Below, piece by piece: positions 7,664 through 16,621 of a stretch of DNA of 60,092 nt. The notes below the pieces were generated by a model that saw nothing but the letters and a program-made list of their open reading frames with translations, made no database searches and was not told the DNA's origin. Source of the stretch: Verrucomicrobia bacterium UBA1629 (lineage in GTDB: Bacteria > Verrucomicrobiota > Kiritimatiellia > RFP12 > UBA1067); the NCBI GenBank assembly GCA_002321305.1, contig DCMF01000013.1, positions 1 to 60,092 of the forward strand, in the 5' to 3' direction. Every line of letters starts with the position of its first letter. The stretch's first letter is position 1. The position numbers and the translations under genes were made by a program.

Positions 7664-8557
7664 ATGCTCTCGATCGGACTTCTCAGCTGGAAGGCGCGCC
7701 AGACGCTGCGCAAGACGCTCGATTCCTACCGCCGCGCGAATCTCTTCGCGTGCGCGGACGAGTTCAAGGTCTTTTTCAACGAGATCTCCGCAGACGACCG
7801 CGCGCTGGCGGCGGAATACGGGCTGGAGGCCGTCGGCAGCGAACGGAATCTCGGCATCTGGGGCGGCATGGACGCCTGCGCGAAAGCCCTGTCGGGCGAC
7901 GTCATCCTGCTGCTGCAGAACGACTGCCCGGCCGTGGCGACGCCGGAGGAGACGGCGGCGTACCTGGCGGAGGGCGTCGCGCTCATCCGTGCGGGACAGG
8001 CCGACCTGATCCGCCTGCGCCATCGGTTTCGGCAGGGGGACGGCATCTCGTTCCGCAAGTTCCACGGCTACTGGCCCGTTCACGCGCTGGATCCGCGCGC
8101 GGCGCAGGCCGCCGACTTCAGCCTGCCGGCAGACGCGATGCGGGACACGTTCGCGCGTCGGCTGCACCGGCTGTGCCGTCCGTGGGCCGCGCGCCGCCGC
8201 CTGATTGCCGCGATTCACCTGGAGGCGCATCCCGAGGCCGTCTGTCCGAAGTGGATTTCGCGTTGCGGGCGCTTCCTGCTGGCCGATTCGGAGATCGCCA
8301 ACTTCTCCGAGCAGCCGCTGCTCATCTCGCGGCGGCTCTATTTCGAGCTGTCCGACTGGTGCCGCGCGCATCCGCGTTCTCGCACGGTCAACGGCGCGCC
8401 GGTCATGGAGCACGCGCTGAACGGCCGCTGGTGGCGGCAGCGCCATTTCAAGGTCGGCTTCTGCGACACGGGCGTCTTCACGCACAACCGCTTCGACGAC
8501 AGCTGGCGGCCTGAGCATACGGCGTTCAACGCGGCGATCTCGAAGGAGCGGACGTGA
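7664..8557 (+). CDS. glycosyltransferase family 2-like protein
   Basis: 297 aa. It opens LSIGLLSWKARQTLRKTLDSY, the beta-alpha start of a GT2 nucleotide-binding half, followed by NLGIWGGMDACAKALSGDVILLLQNDC, where the D-x-D-like site is replaced by QNDC. The C-terminal part is basic and Trp-rich. It overlaps the next transferase by 4 nt (ATGA), so the two are translated together. The degenerate metal-binding motif leaves activity uncertain. Confidence 0.65.
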   Translation: MLSIGLLSWKARQTLRKTLDSYRRANLFACADEFKVFFNEISADDRALAAEYGLEAVGSERNLGIWGGMDACAKALSGDVILLLQNDCPAVATPEETAAYLAEGVALIRAGQADLIRLRHRFRQGDGISFRKFHGYWPVHALDPRAAQAADFSLPADAMRDTFARRLHRLCRPWAARRRLIAAIHLEAHPEAVCPKWISRCGRFLLADSEIANFSEQPLLISRRLYFELSDWCRAHPRSRTVNGAPVMEHALNGRWWRQRHFKVGFCDTGVFTHNRFDDSWRPEHTAFNAAISKERT

Positions 8558-9555
8558 TGAGGATCGGCGTGGTGATCCCGGCTTACAATGCCGAACGCTA
8601 TGTGGCGGACTGCCTGGACTCCCTGCTGGCGCAGACGCATGGGGACTTCGTCGCCTATGTCATGGACGACGGGTCGCGCGACGGCACGCGCGCGGCCATC
8701 CGGGCCTACTGCGACCGGGACTCGCGCATCCGGCTGTGGCATCAGGCGAACTGCGGGCTCGTGCGGACGATGAACGCGCTGCTCGACCGGCTGGACGACG
8801 ACATCGAGGCGGTGGCGTTCCTGGACATCGACGACTTCCTGCACCCTGATGCGTTTGCCGTCCTGGAGGACGCCCTGCTCCGGTCGGGGGCCGACGTGGC
8901 CGAATGTCGCCTGGCGCGTGTGCCGGAATCGGCGCATCCGCGCACCTGGTTTGCCGATCGGGTGCGACCGGGGGCGTATGAGACGGTCGACCTGTCGCGC
9001 TACTGGCTGAAGCGCACGGCCCCCGACGGCTGGATCAACAAGCAGAACAAGCTCTACCGCCGCGCGGCGATCGGCGGCCTGCGCTTCCGCACGACGCTTT
9101 CCTACGAGGATGACTACTTCTTCGCCTGCGAGCTCAACGCGAAGATCCGACGGAAAGTCCGGATCGCGGCGGCGCTCTACGCCTACCGGGACAATCCGCG
9201 TTCGGTCACGTCTCGCATCCCCTTCCGCAAGTATGTGGAGGCGACCCTTGAGCGTATCCGCCTGTCCTGCGAGGTCTTCCTGAAGCCCGGGCGGGTCCCG
9301 CCGGAATTGCGCACGGCGTACGTCGCTGACCTTGCGAAAGACGCCTACCGGATGTGCCTGCGAAAGAACCTCAAGAAGAACCCGGACGCGGCGGAGCGCC
9401 GCGCGCTCTTCCGCCAGGCCGGCGCGACGCTGGCGCGCCTGGAGCGCGAGGACGGCCTTGTCCCGAGGGGGCTCAACCCGGTTCAGGCCCTTGTCTGGGC
9501 GTCTGCGCGCCGGGGCTGGTATGCCATGGCGTGGACGCTTGCCCACCTGACCTGA
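8554..9555 (+). CDS. glycosyltransferase family 2
   Basis: 333 aa of classical GT2 type: IGVVIPAYNAERYVADCLDSLLAQT at the N-terminus, VMDDGSRDGT, AFLDIDDFLHP (DxD-like) and SYEDDYFFA for the catalytic-base region. It would transfer a sugar to a growing oligosaccharide at the cytoplasmic membrane. It follows its neighbour with an ATGA overlap. Specificity cannot be read from sequence. Confidence 0.88.
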   Translation: MMRIGVVIPAYNAERYVADCLDSLLAQTHGDFVAYVMDDGSRDGTRAAIRAYCDRDSRIRLWHQANCGLVRTMNALLDRLDDDIEAVAFLDIDDFLHPDAFAVLEDALLRSGADVAECRLARVPESAHPRTWFADRVRPGAYETVDLSRYWLKRTAPDGWINKQNKLYRRAAIGGLRFRTTLSYEDDYFFACELNAKIRRKVRIAAALYAYRDNPRSVTSRIPFRKYVEATLERIRLSCEVFLKPGRVPPELRTAYVADLAKDAYRMCLRKNLKKNPDAAERRALFRQAGATLARLEREDGLVPRGLNPVQALVWASARRGWYAMAWTLAHLT

Positions 9556-9564
9556 CATTTTTGG

Positions 9565-9570
9565 TATAAT
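9565..9570 (+). promoter_or_regulatory. -10 box, near-leaderless promoter
   Basis: TATAAT ends 8 nt before the ATG at 9579. A possible -35 box, TTGCCC at 9539-9544, has an overlong 20-nt spacer. Confidence 0.5.
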
Positions 9571-9578
9571 CCCCCGCA

Positions 9579-10526
9579 ATGAGTGTGCCGGACGTGCCAG
9601 ACAGAGTCCATTCCGAATTCCTGAACCTCGACATCGACGTGGGCGAGCTTTCGCGCCTTGTCGCGGGCGCGGCCGGGCATTCGTACCGCTTGGCGTCGCT
9701 GCACGTCCGCTGCACGTATCCCGTCTTCCGCGGCGAGGCGGGCGATGGCGCCGTGCCGGTCTTCGTCAAGGTCGGGCAGATGGACGAGTGGCTGCGGACG
9801 CGGCGTCTGCTCCGGGATGTCGATGGCTGCGACCTCTTCGCGCCGCTGCGCGTGACGGAGCCGCTCACCTATCGGGGCTTTGCGGTGTTTGTCTTCGACT
9901 GGCGCGCGTCGCGGGTCGTCTTCCCGGAAGACATGAACGGGGCGCAGGCCGAGAGCTTCGTCGCCGGGTGCGCGCGCCTGTCGGAGGCCCTGCAGCGGGC
10001 GACGGCGTTCACGCCGCTGGCCGCGTCGCCGGTCGCGCCCGAACGGCTGTACGGCGTACTCGCGAAGTATGCCGCCGACCATCCGCTTCCCGCCCGCGGA
10101 CTGTCGCGGCTCCTGTCGATTCCGCCCGAGGCGCGCACGTTCGCCGGCCGGCGGCTGTGCGTGATGCATGGCGATTTCCATGCGAAGAACTTCGCCTTCG
10201 ACGGCGACCGGTTTTCGAGCGTGTTCGACTTTGACCAGCTGACGGAGGGCCTCGCCGGCGGCGACCTCGCGAATGCGCTTGTGGAGCGCTTCTCCCTGCT
10301 GAGCCTCCCGTCGTCGTCGCGCGGCCGGCTTGAGCGGGTGACGCGCCGGATCGTGTCCCTGTGGCCCGGGCCGCGCGAAGAGCTGGCCATCATGGTCAAC
10401 GTGCTGCGGCTGCGGTACGCCGCACGCCGGATCGAGAAGCACCCGGACTCCCTCTGGGTGGCGTTTGACATCGTGCGCCGGGATCGGCGGATTGCAGACT
10501 TGCTGCGCATCCTGAAGGAGGTGTGA
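9579..10526 (+). CDS. APH-like phosphotransferase
   Basis: 315 aa. The kinase-like signature VMHGDFHAKNFAFDGDRFSSVFDFDQL contains the catalytic H-G-D-x-H-x-x-N and the metal-binding D-x-D of the aminoglycoside phosphotransferase/choline kinase superfamily. Within a polysaccharide cluster such proteins usually phosphorylate a sugar or lipid-linked glycan rather than an antibiotic, but the substrate is unknown. It has its own near-leaderless promoter. Confidence 0.75.
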   Translation: MSVPDVPDRVHSEFLNLDIDVGELSRLVAGAAGHSYRLASLHVRCTYPVFRGEAGDGAVPVFVKVGQMDEWLRTRRLLRDVDGCDLFAPLRVTEPLTYRGFAVFVFDWRASRVVFPEDMNGAQAESFVAGCARLSEALQRATAFTPLAASPVAPERLYGVLAKYAADHPLPARGLSRLLSIPPEARTFAGRRLCVMHGDFHAKNFAFDGDRFSSVFDFDQLTEGLAGGDLANALVERFSLLSLPSSSRGRLERVTRRIVSLWPGPREELAIMVNVLRLRYAARRIEKHPDSLWVAFDIVRRDRRIADLLRILKEV

Positions 10527-10530
10527 GAGA

Positions 10531-11226
10531 ATGACGGAGGCTCGACGCGTTGGACTGACCGTGCTTGGCTATTGGCTCGTCTTCGGGCTGTTGTGCACGC
10601 TGCTGTACCCGGTGACGATGACGGACAGCATCACGCGCTATGCCCCGATGGCGGACTGCTTCGCGCACGAGGACTGGAAGCTCGTCTTCCATCCGCGATT
10701 CGGCGTCATCTTCGAGGTCCTGTGCGGCGGGCTGTCGTGGCTGACGGGGCTGGAGGGCGCCAAGTCCGTGCAGGTGGTCTCGGCGGGATTCCTCGCGCTG
10801 TCGGGCGTTCCGGTCTTTTACCTGACAAAACGCGTCTTCGGCGTCCGGGTCGCCTGGTGGAGCCTGGCGCTCCTGCTGGCCAGCGACGATTTCACGCGGT
10901 ATGCGATGGACGGCCTGCGCGACACCGGCAAGTGCCTGGCCTTCGCCCTGGTCGGCTATGGCGCGGTCGAGCGGAAGCCGGTGTGGATCGGGGCGGGGCT
11001 TTTCGTCCTCGTCTCGCTCGTGTCCTACGGCTTTGCGGTCGGCTGCGTCCTCGTCTTCGCGTGGTGCCTCTACGTCCTCTGTACGCGCCAGCCTCTCGCG
11101 GCCCTGCCGCTGCCCGTTCTCGGCTGGGCGCTGGGAACCGCCGCCGTCACGGCCGTGACCCACGCCTACACCGGGCATTGGCTTCCGTCGCCGCACTACA
11201 TCAAGTATCTGGGAGGTTGGCTATGA
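10531..11226 (+). CDS. GT-C-type membrane protein, N-terminal half
   Basis: 231 aa with several hydrophobic segments (roughly residues 8-28, 80-100, 130-160, 165-215). The short polar segment YPVTMTDSITRYAPMAD after the first membrane span resembles the catalytic first loop of GT39/ArnT-like glycosyltransferases, which use polyprenyl-linked sugars outside the membrane. The protein ends just where such enzymes continue with further spans. The next gene supplies those spans and overlaps by ATGA (11223-11226), so the pair looks like a GT-C enzyme in two pieces. Confidence 0.6.
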   Translation: MTEARRVGLTVLGYWLVFGLLCTLLYPVTMTDSITRYAPMADCFAHEDWKLVFHPRFGVIFEVLCGGLSWLTGLEGAKSVQVVSAGFLALSGVPVFYLTKRVFGVRVAWWSLALLLASDDFTRYAMDGLRDTGKCLAFALVGYGAVERKPVWIGAGLFVLVSLVSYGFAVGCVLVFAWCLYVLCTRQPLAALPLPVLGWALGTAAVTAVTHAYTGHWLPSPHYIKYLGGWL

Positions 11227-11912
11227 TCGTCGTGTTCGCGCTTGCCGCCGTCGCCGTCGCCTGGCGTCTCGCCACGCGCCGCTTCACCCGCGCCGAGTGG
11301 CTCCTGCTCGGCATCGTGCTGCTGAACTACCTTGTCCTGGCGGGGCAGATGCTGGGGTGCTTCGGCTTCCGCTACTACCTGCCGCCGGAGACGCGCTACT
11401 GGTACCAGTCCGGCGTGCTGGCCCTGGGCTGGGCGGTCTGGGGGCTGTCCGAAGCGTCCCGGTGGGCGTCTCGGCGCTGTGCGGCGGCGCGTTTCCTGCT
11501 GCCGCTGGCGGTCGCCGTCTTCGCGGCGATTGACGTGGGCATGCTCGTGAAGCCGCACGTGCCCGGCTCGCGGCGAAACGCCTATCTCCGGGCCTGCGAC
11601 TGGGCGGAGGCGAGGATTCGCGCGGACTGGAAGGGGCCGGCCGCCGACGAGGGCTTTCTCTACGACGACGCCGAATACCATTCGCCCGGCCGTCCGGCGG
11701 TGCTGGCGCACACCGGGCTCGTGCCGTATCGGCTGGGCGGGCGTCAGGCGGACTACGGAAAGTTCGGGGCGGTTGACCTGCCGGACTACATCGTGGACGA
11801 GGAGCGCAAGGTCGAGTTCCCGCCGGAAGGGCGGTACGAGCTGATGGAGAAGATGCGTTTCGGTCGTCGGACCTTTGCGCTTTACAAGCGGGTTGACGGA
11901 GCGGTGAAATGA
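11223..11912 (+). CDS. GT-C-type membrane protein, C-terminal half
   Basis: 229 aa. Membrane spans at about residues 1-15, 25-45, 60-75 and 90-110 are followed by a soluble tail of about 120 residues (NAYLRACDWAEARIRADWKG onward), the arrangement of the distal half of GT39-like transferases. It starts at the ATG overlapping the previous stop. It may be a separate subunit, or the result of a one-base change splitting an ancestral gene. Confidence 0.55.
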   Translation: MIVVFALAAVAVAWRLATRRFTRAEWLLLGIVLLNYLVLAGQMLGCFGFRYYLPPETRYWYQSGVLALGWAVWGLSEASRWASRRCAAARFLLPLAVAVFAAIDVGMLVKPHVPGSRRNAYLRACDWAEARIRADWKGPAADEGFLYDDAEYHSPGRPAVLAHTGLVPYRLGGRQADYGKFGAVDLPDYIVDEERKVEFPPEGRYELMEKMRFGRRTFALYKRVDGAVK

Positions 11913-13276
11913 ACGCCGGGCGCTTTCGGGTCGCGTGCCTGGCACTGGCGGACGTCGCGTGCGTCGCGTGCGTCTGGGCGGTTGTCGTCAAGGTCTACCA
12001 CGCCTTGGCGCTCGATCAGGCCGACGTCTCCTATTACCTGACTTTCTGGCCGGTGCTCGTGGTCTTCGTGCTGATCAACCTGTTCGCGCGGCTCTACCAC
12101 GGCCGGGCATGGGCGCCGGGCATGCCGCTCCCGGAGGTCGAGGAGTTCCGGCGGCTTGTCCTCTCGGCCTTTGCGACGCATCTCCTCCTGATGGCGTTCC
12201 TCGGCTTCGCCCATGGGCAGGACCAGGTCTCGCGCGCCGTCGTGATCCTCTCGGGCCTCCTGTGCGCGTGCGCCGCCCAGCCGTTCCGCTACCTGATGCG
12301 CTATGCGCTGGCGCGCACGGGGCTGGGGCAGATTCCGGCCTTTCTCGTCGGCGAGGGCGCGGTCGCCGAGCAGGTGAAGGCGCGTCTTGCGCGCTCGAGC
12401 TACTGCGGCTTCCGCATCGTCCGCGCGTTCGGCAAGGACGACTTCCGCCGCGTCATCGCCGAAGGGCGCGCGCGCGGCGTCCGCCACCTGTTCGCCTGCT
12501 ATCCGGACGACCGCTATTTCAGGACCCGGTTCGCGGAGCTTTCGGACGCCTTCACGTTCGTCGAGTACCTTCCGACGTCCGACGCCTTCCCCGTCAGCGG
12601 CGCGCAGGTGATCCAGGTCGGCGGTCTGGGCGGGCTGGAGATGACGAACCAGCGCAAGTTCCACTCCCTCCTGCTGGAGAAGAGCCTGCTCGACCGTGCG
12701 CTCGCCGCCGTGATCTTCGTCTGCGCCCTGCCGTTCTTCGTCGTGATGCCGATCCTGATCAAGCTGACGAGTCCGGGGCCCGTCCTCTACAAGGCGAAAC
12801 GGCTCGGCAAGAAGGGGCGGACGATCTACGTCTGGAAGTTCCGCTCGATGTATGCGGACGCCGACCGCCGCCTCCAGTCGATGCTGGACGCCGATCCGGC
12901 GCTCCGGGCGGAGTTCGAGCGGGACTTCAAGCTCAAGAACGATCCGCGCGTGACGCCGCTCGGCCGGTTCATGCGCAAGACGTCCATCGATGAGCTGCCG
13001 CAGCTCTTCAACGTCTTCACGCACGACATGGCGCTCATCGGCCCGCGCCCGATCGTCGAGAAGGAAGTGCCGCGCTACGGACGGGCCTACGAGATCTTCT
13101 CGTCGGTCAAGCCCGGCATCACGGGCCTGTGGCAGGCGTCCGGCCGCAGCGACACCGACTACGCCGAGCGCGTCGCGCTGGATGTCCACTACATCCTGAA
13201 CTGGTCTCCGTGGATGGATCTCTGGATCGTCTTCCGCACGGCGGCCGCCGTCCTGAAGATGAAGGGGAGCTACTGA
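11909..13276 (+). CDS. polyprenyl-phosphate hexose-1-phosphate transferase (WbaP-like)
   Basis: 455 aa. It would start glycan assembly by moving a hexose-1-phosphate from UDP-sugar onto undecaprenyl phosphate. Four hydrophobic segments occupy about residues 8-130, a CoA-binding-like domain follows (FLVGEGAVAEQVKARL), and the C-terminal bacterial sugar-transferase domain shows KRLGKKGRTIYVWKFRSM, KTSIDELPQLFNVF, DMALIGPRPI and GITGLWQASGRSDTDY. It overlaps the upstream gene by 4 nt. As the likely initiating enzyme it ties the transferases of this block to one lipid-linked polysaccharide. Confidence 0.9.
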   Translation: MNAGRFRVACLALADVACVACVWAVVVKVYHALALDQADVSYYLTFWPVLVVFVLINLFARLYHGRAWAPGMPLPEVEEFRRLVLSAFATHLLLMAFLGFAHGQDQVSRAVVILSGLLCACAAQPFRYLMRYALARTGLGQIPAFLVGEGAVAEQVKARLARSSYCGFRIVRAFGKDDFRRVIAEGRARGVRHLFACYPDDRYFRTRFAELSDAFTFVEYLPTSDAFPVSGAQVIQVGGLGGLEMTNQRKFHSLLLEKSLLDRALAAVIFVCALPFFVVMPILIKLTSPGPVLYKAKRLGKKGRTIYVWKFRSMYADADRRLQSMLDADPALRAEFERDFKLKNDPRVTPLGRFMRKTSIDELPQLFNVFTHDMALIGPRPIVEKEVPRYGRAYEIFSSVKPGITGLWQASGRSDTDYAERVALDVHYILNWSPWMDLWIVFRTAAAVLKMKGSY

Positions 13277-13277
13277 A

Positions 13278-14495
13278 ATGAGGTGGGCCGGGATCGTCGG
13301 GCTGGCTTTCTGCGCGCTGTGCGCGTCGGCGGAGATTCAGGTCATCAACGGCGTCCGCTACGAGTGTTCGGACGGCCTCTGCCGCCGAATTGACGAGCCG
13401 GCGGGCGCACCCGTTTCCGGTGGCGCGCCCACGTCCGCTTCTGCCGGGGCGTCCGACACGACCTTGCCGAGGCCCGTGCGCCTGGGCGAGGGCTACATGG
13501 ATGCCGAGGCGTTCCTGGCTTTCCTGCGCGGCGACGAGCCGGCGGCGCTGCCGACGTCCGTCGCGCTCCTGCTGCTGTCGCTTCTGCTGGCCGGTGCGGC
13601 GCTGAACCTGACGCCCTGCGTCCTGCCGATGATTCCCGTGAACCTGGTCGTGATCGGCCAGTCGCCGCGCCGCGGCCTTCTGTACGGTCTCGGCATCGCG
13701 CTCGCCTACGGGACGCTGGGCGTGCTGGCCGCAGTCGGCGGACTGGCGTTCGGGACGATTCAGGCGCATCCGCTCTTCAATGCCCTTGTCGCGCTTGTCT
13801 TCGCGGCGCTCGGACTCTCCCTTTGCGGCGCCTTCACGCTCGATTTCGCGCGGTTCCGGCGGTTCGTGGGGCGATCGGCGTCGGAGGGTGCGCTGTTCCC
13901 GCTCTTCATGGGTGCGCTTTCGGCCGTTCTCGCGGGCGCGTGCGTCGCGCCGGTCCTGGTTTCGGCGCTTGTGCTGACGGCGCGCCTGTATGCCGAAGGC
14001 AAGCCGCTGGCGCTGGGGCTTCCGTTCGCGCTGGGGCTGGGCATGGGCCTGCCGTGGCCCTTCCTCGGCGCGGGCCTGAAGGTCCTGCCGAGGCCCGGCG
14101 CGTGGATGCGGTGGATGAACCGCGCTTTTGCGCTCCTGGTCTTCGCCTTTGCCTTCTGGTATGGCCGGCTGGCGATACGGGGCTTTTGCGGACTGTCCGA
14201 AGCGGCGGATGCGCCCTCGGCGGATGTCGCGTGGCTGGATGCCACGCCGGCGACGTTCGGGCGGACGCTGGCGGCGTGCGGCAAGTCCGGGAAGCCCGTG
14301 CTGGTCGACTGCTGGGCGACGTGGTGCAAGAGCTGCACGGCGATGGCGCGCGGCACCCTGCGAGACCCCCAGGTCGTCGCGGCGCTGAAGGGCTGCACGG
14401 TCGTTCGCCTGCAGACCGAGGACCTGGCGGAGCTGCGGCGCCTGCCGGGCTTCGAGCGTGTGCGGGGCCTCCCGGCCTTCGCCCTCTTTGAATGA
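13278..14495 (+). CDS. DsbD-like thiol:disulfide transmembrane reductase
   Basis: 405 aa. It has a signal peptide (residues 1-18) and a short periplasmic region with two Cys (YECSDGLC). A membrane domain (about 90-300) carries the conserved LTPCVLPMIPVN and a second Cys in GACVAPVL. A C-terminal thioredoxin-like domain holds WATWCKSCTAM. Such proteins carry electrons from cytoplasmic thioredoxin to the periplasm. The N-terminal domain is much shorter than in E. coli DsbD. The gene starts 1 nt after the WbaP-like gene, so it belongs to the same transcript. Confidence 0.85.
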   Translation: MRWAGIVGLAFCALCASAEIQVINGVRYECSDGLCRRIDEPAGAPVSGGAPTSASAGASDTTLPRPVRLGEGYMDAEAFLAFLRGDEPAALPTSVALLLLSLLLAGAALNLTPCVLPMIPVNLVVIGQSPRRGLLYGLGIALAYGTLGVLAAVGGLAFGTIQAHPLFNALVALVFAALGLSLCGAFTLDFARFRRFVGRSASEGALFPLFMGALSAVLAGACVAPVLVSALVLTARLYAEGKPLALGLPFALGLGMGLPWPFLGAGLKVLPRPGAWMRWMNRAFALLVFAFAFWYGRLAIRGFCGLSEAADAPSADVAWLDATPATFGRTLAACGKSGKPVLVDCWATWCKSCTAMARGTLRDPQVVAALKGCTVVRLQTEDLAELRRLPGFERVRGLPAFALFE

Positions 14496-14508
14496 AAGGA
14501 ACGTGATC

Positions 14509-15357
14509 ATGTCTGAGGAATGTGCACACGACTGTTCGGCCTGCGACAGGGGCTGCGCGGAACGCAAGGTCAGGGCCGGCTTCGCCGTGCCGCTCAATGC
14601 GGCCTCGAAGGTCGGCAAGGTGATTGCCGTCGCGAGCGGGAAGGGCGGCGTCGGCAAGAGCTTCGTGACGACGATGCTCGCCGTCGCGGCGATGCGGCGC
14701 GGCCTCCGCGTCGGCGTCCTCGACGCGGACATCACGGGGCCGTCGATTCCGAAGGGCTTCGGGCTTGCGGGCGCGAGCTACAAGACGGACGCCGGCATCG
14801 AGCCGGCGGTGACGACCGGCGGCATCCGCGTCATCTCCCTCAATATGCTCGTGGAGGATCCGTCCGACCCCGTGATCTGGCGCGGGCCGGTCATCGCCGG
14901 GTGCGTGAAGCAGTTCTGGACGGACGTCCACTGGGGCGAGCTGGACGTGCTGTTCGTCGATATGCCGCCGGGGACGGGCGACGTGCCGCTGACGGTTTTC
15001 CAGTCCTTGCCGGTCGCGGGCGTGGTCGTCGTGACCTCGCCGCAGGATCTCGTCGAGATGATCGTCGCGAAGTCCGTCAAGATGGCGCAGCTGATGGGCA
15101 AGCCCGTCCTCGGCCTCGTGGAGAACATGAGCTATCTGAAGTGCCCGGACTGCGGCAAGGTCATCGACGTCTTCGGCGAGTCGAAGGCGGCGGCGCTTGC
15201 GCAGCGGTTCGCGATTCCCGAGACGGTGCGCCTGCCGATCGACCCGGCGTTCGCGTCCGCCATCGACGGCGGCGCGGCGGAGACGATCGAGATTCCCGCC
15301 TTCGAGGCGTTCGCCGCGCGGATTCTCGGCGAAACATTACGTGTCGCGGAACAATGA
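14509..15357 (+). CDS. Mrp/NBP35-family Fe-S carrier ATPase
   Basis: 282 aa. The deviant Walker A VASGKGGVGKS, LDADITGPSIP, VDMPPGTGDVPLTVFQS and the C-terminal CPDCGK pair (Fe-S cluster site between subunits of the dimer) identify the ApbC/Mrp/NBP35 group. These proteins carry and deliver Fe-S clusters in the cytoplasm. The N-terminus carries extra cysteines (C-x3-C-x2-C-x3-C in ECAHDCSACDRGC), reminiscent of but not identical to the NBP35 N-terminal cluster motif. The start at 14509 follows AAAGGA. Confidence 0.92.
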   Translation: MSEECAHDCSACDRGCAERKVRAGFAVPLNAASKVGKVIAVASGKGGVGKSFVTTMLAVAAMRRGLRVGVLDADITGPSIPKGFGLAGASYKTDAGIEPAVTTGGIRVISLNMLVEDPSDPVIWRGPVIAGCVKQFWTDVHWGELDVLFVDMPPGTGDVPLTVFQSLPVAGVVVVTSPQDLVEMIVAKSVKMAQLMGKPVLGLVENMSYLKCPDCGKVIDVFGESKAAALAQRFAIPETVRLPIDPAFASAIDGGAAETIEIPAFEAFAARILGETLRVAEQ

Positions 15358-15376
15358 AAGAGAAAGGTCAGAAGAG

Positions 15377-15847
15377 ATGCAAGAGCAGAAATACGTCTAT
15401 GTGATCGACAATCTGGCGAACATCGGAAAGTACGCAAGCCTCAGCGCGAACTTCGCGACGGCGGCGGCCTTTCTCGCGAAGGGCGATTTCGCGTCGCTCA
15501 AGCCGGGGCGAAACGAGATCGACGGAGAGAACGTCTTCGCCAATCTCGACACGCCGACCTACGTGCTGCCGGCGGATCGCACGCCGGAGGTCCACCACCG
15601 CTACTTCGACATCCACGTGCCGCTCACGTCAGACGAGCAGATCGGGCTTTCGGCGTTCGACGCGCGCGCGAAAGGCGCGTTCGACGCGGCAAGGGACGTC
15701 GGGTTCTATGCGCAGGACGTCGATTGGCACGTCATCCGCAAGGGCGCGTTCTGCATCACGTGGCCGATCACGTGCGCGCACGCGCCGGCGGTAACGACGG
15801 ATGTCGTGAAGTCCGCGCGCAAGCTGATCGTCAAGGTGAGGGCGTAA
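15377..15847 (+). CDS. YhcH/YjgK/YiaL family protein
   Basis: 156 aa. The core FANLDTPTYVLPADRTPEVHHRYFDIHVPLTSDEQIG matches the conserved H-x-x-Y-x-D-I-H region of the YhcH/EbgC-like family (cupin-like fold, sugar anomerase or sialic acid-related roles in E. coli). It is preceded by AGAAGAG and followed 1 nt later by rpe, so a carbohydrate-metabolic role is plausible. The exact substrate is unknown. Confidence 0.8.
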   Translation: MQEQKYVYVIDNLANIGKYASLSANFATAAAFLAKGDFASLKPGRNEIDGENVFANLDTPTYVLPADRTPEVHHRYFDIHVPLTSDEQIGLSAFDARAKGAFDAARDVGFYAQDVDWHVIRKGAFCITWPITCAHAPAVTTDVVKSARKLIVKVRA

Positions 15848-15848
15848 G

Positions 15849-16517
15849 ATGAAGATTCAGGTTCTCCCGTCGTTTCTCGCGGCCGACTTGGGCCACCTCG
15901 CGGACGAGCTGCGGCGCGCCGAGGCGTCCGGGGCGGACGCGATTCACCTCGACATCATGGATCCGACGTTTGTGCCGAACATGAGCTTCGGGCCGTCCAT
16001 CGTCGACTTCTGCCGCAGGACGTGTCCGGACTTCTACCGCAACGTCCACCTGATGATGAGCCGCCCTGACCTCTACATCGAGGCGTTCGCGAAAGCGGGC
16101 GCGCAGACGATCCAGGTGCATGTCGAGGCGGACTGCGATCTGCACGCGGAGCTGCGGCGCATCCGCGCGCGCGGCCTCAAGAACGCGATCGTCCTCAATC
16201 CCGAGACGCCTGTCGAACGGCTGGAGCCGTATCTCGGCGAGGTGGACGAGATCCTTGTCATGACGGTGCATCCCGGCTTTGGCGGACAGACGTTCATCGC
16301 GGACTGCCTGCCCAAGCTGACGTATCTGCGGGAACGGCTGCCGACAATCGACCTGATGGTGGACGGCGGCGTGGACGCCGAGACGGCCGTTCTCGCCGCG
16401 CGCGCCGGCGCCAACCAGTTCGTCGCCGGCTCCTATCTTTTCAGACAACCCAGCATGAGGGCTGCGGTTGAAGAACTTCGAAAACGGATTTCCTATCCAC
16501 GGATTAGCACAGATTGA
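15849..16517 (+). CDS. rpe: ribulose-phosphate 3-epimerase
   Basis: 222 aa. It interconverts ribulose-5-phosphate and xylulose-5-phosphate in the pentose phosphate pathway. Metal-ligand and active-site segments are visible: PSFLAADLGHL, AIHLDIMD, NVHLMM, VMTVHPGFGGQTF and LMVDGGVD. The last ten codons (ISYPRISTD) run into an ATCCGTG-type repeat array, which also supplies the stop codon, so the native C-terminus has probably been replaced by repeat-derived residues. Confidence 0.95.
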   Translation: MKIQVLPSFLAADLGHLADELRRAEASGADAIHLDIMDPTFVPNMSFGPSIVDFCRRTCPDFYRNVHLMMSRPDLYIEAFAKAGAQTIQVHVEADCDLHAELRRIRARGLKNAIVLNPETPVERLEPYLGEVDEILVMTVHPGFGGQTFIADCLPKLTYLRERLPTIDLMVDGGVDAETAVLAARAGANQFVAGSYLFRQPSMRAAVEELRKRISYPRISTD

Positions 16518-16607
16518 CACGGATTTGAATCTGGGCGAATCCGTGAGATCCGTGGATAGAGAAATGCCTGAATCCGTGTAAATCCGTGAAATCCGTGGTT
16601 AAAGTCA
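16494..16607. repeat. ATCCGTG array and long inverted repeat between rpe and coaC
   Basis: Decamers of the form NNAATCCGTG occur in both orientations. TATCCACGGAT (16494-16504) pairs with ATCCGTGGATA (16548-16558), and inside it CACGGATT (16518-16525) pairs with AATCCGTG (16538-16545), so RNA from either strand can fold into a long hairpin. A forward array TGAATCCGTG-TAAATCCGTG-AAATCCGTGG follows. This is the intergenic relative of the two in-frame copies in the GT8 gene. Confidence 0.85.
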
Positions 16608-16621
16608 AAACAAAAACTAAC

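Noticed and set aside
9579..10526. Aminoglycoside resistance kinase
   Set aside because: It has only the generic APH-superfamily signature and lies within polysaccharide genes; a sugar or glycan kinase role is likelier.
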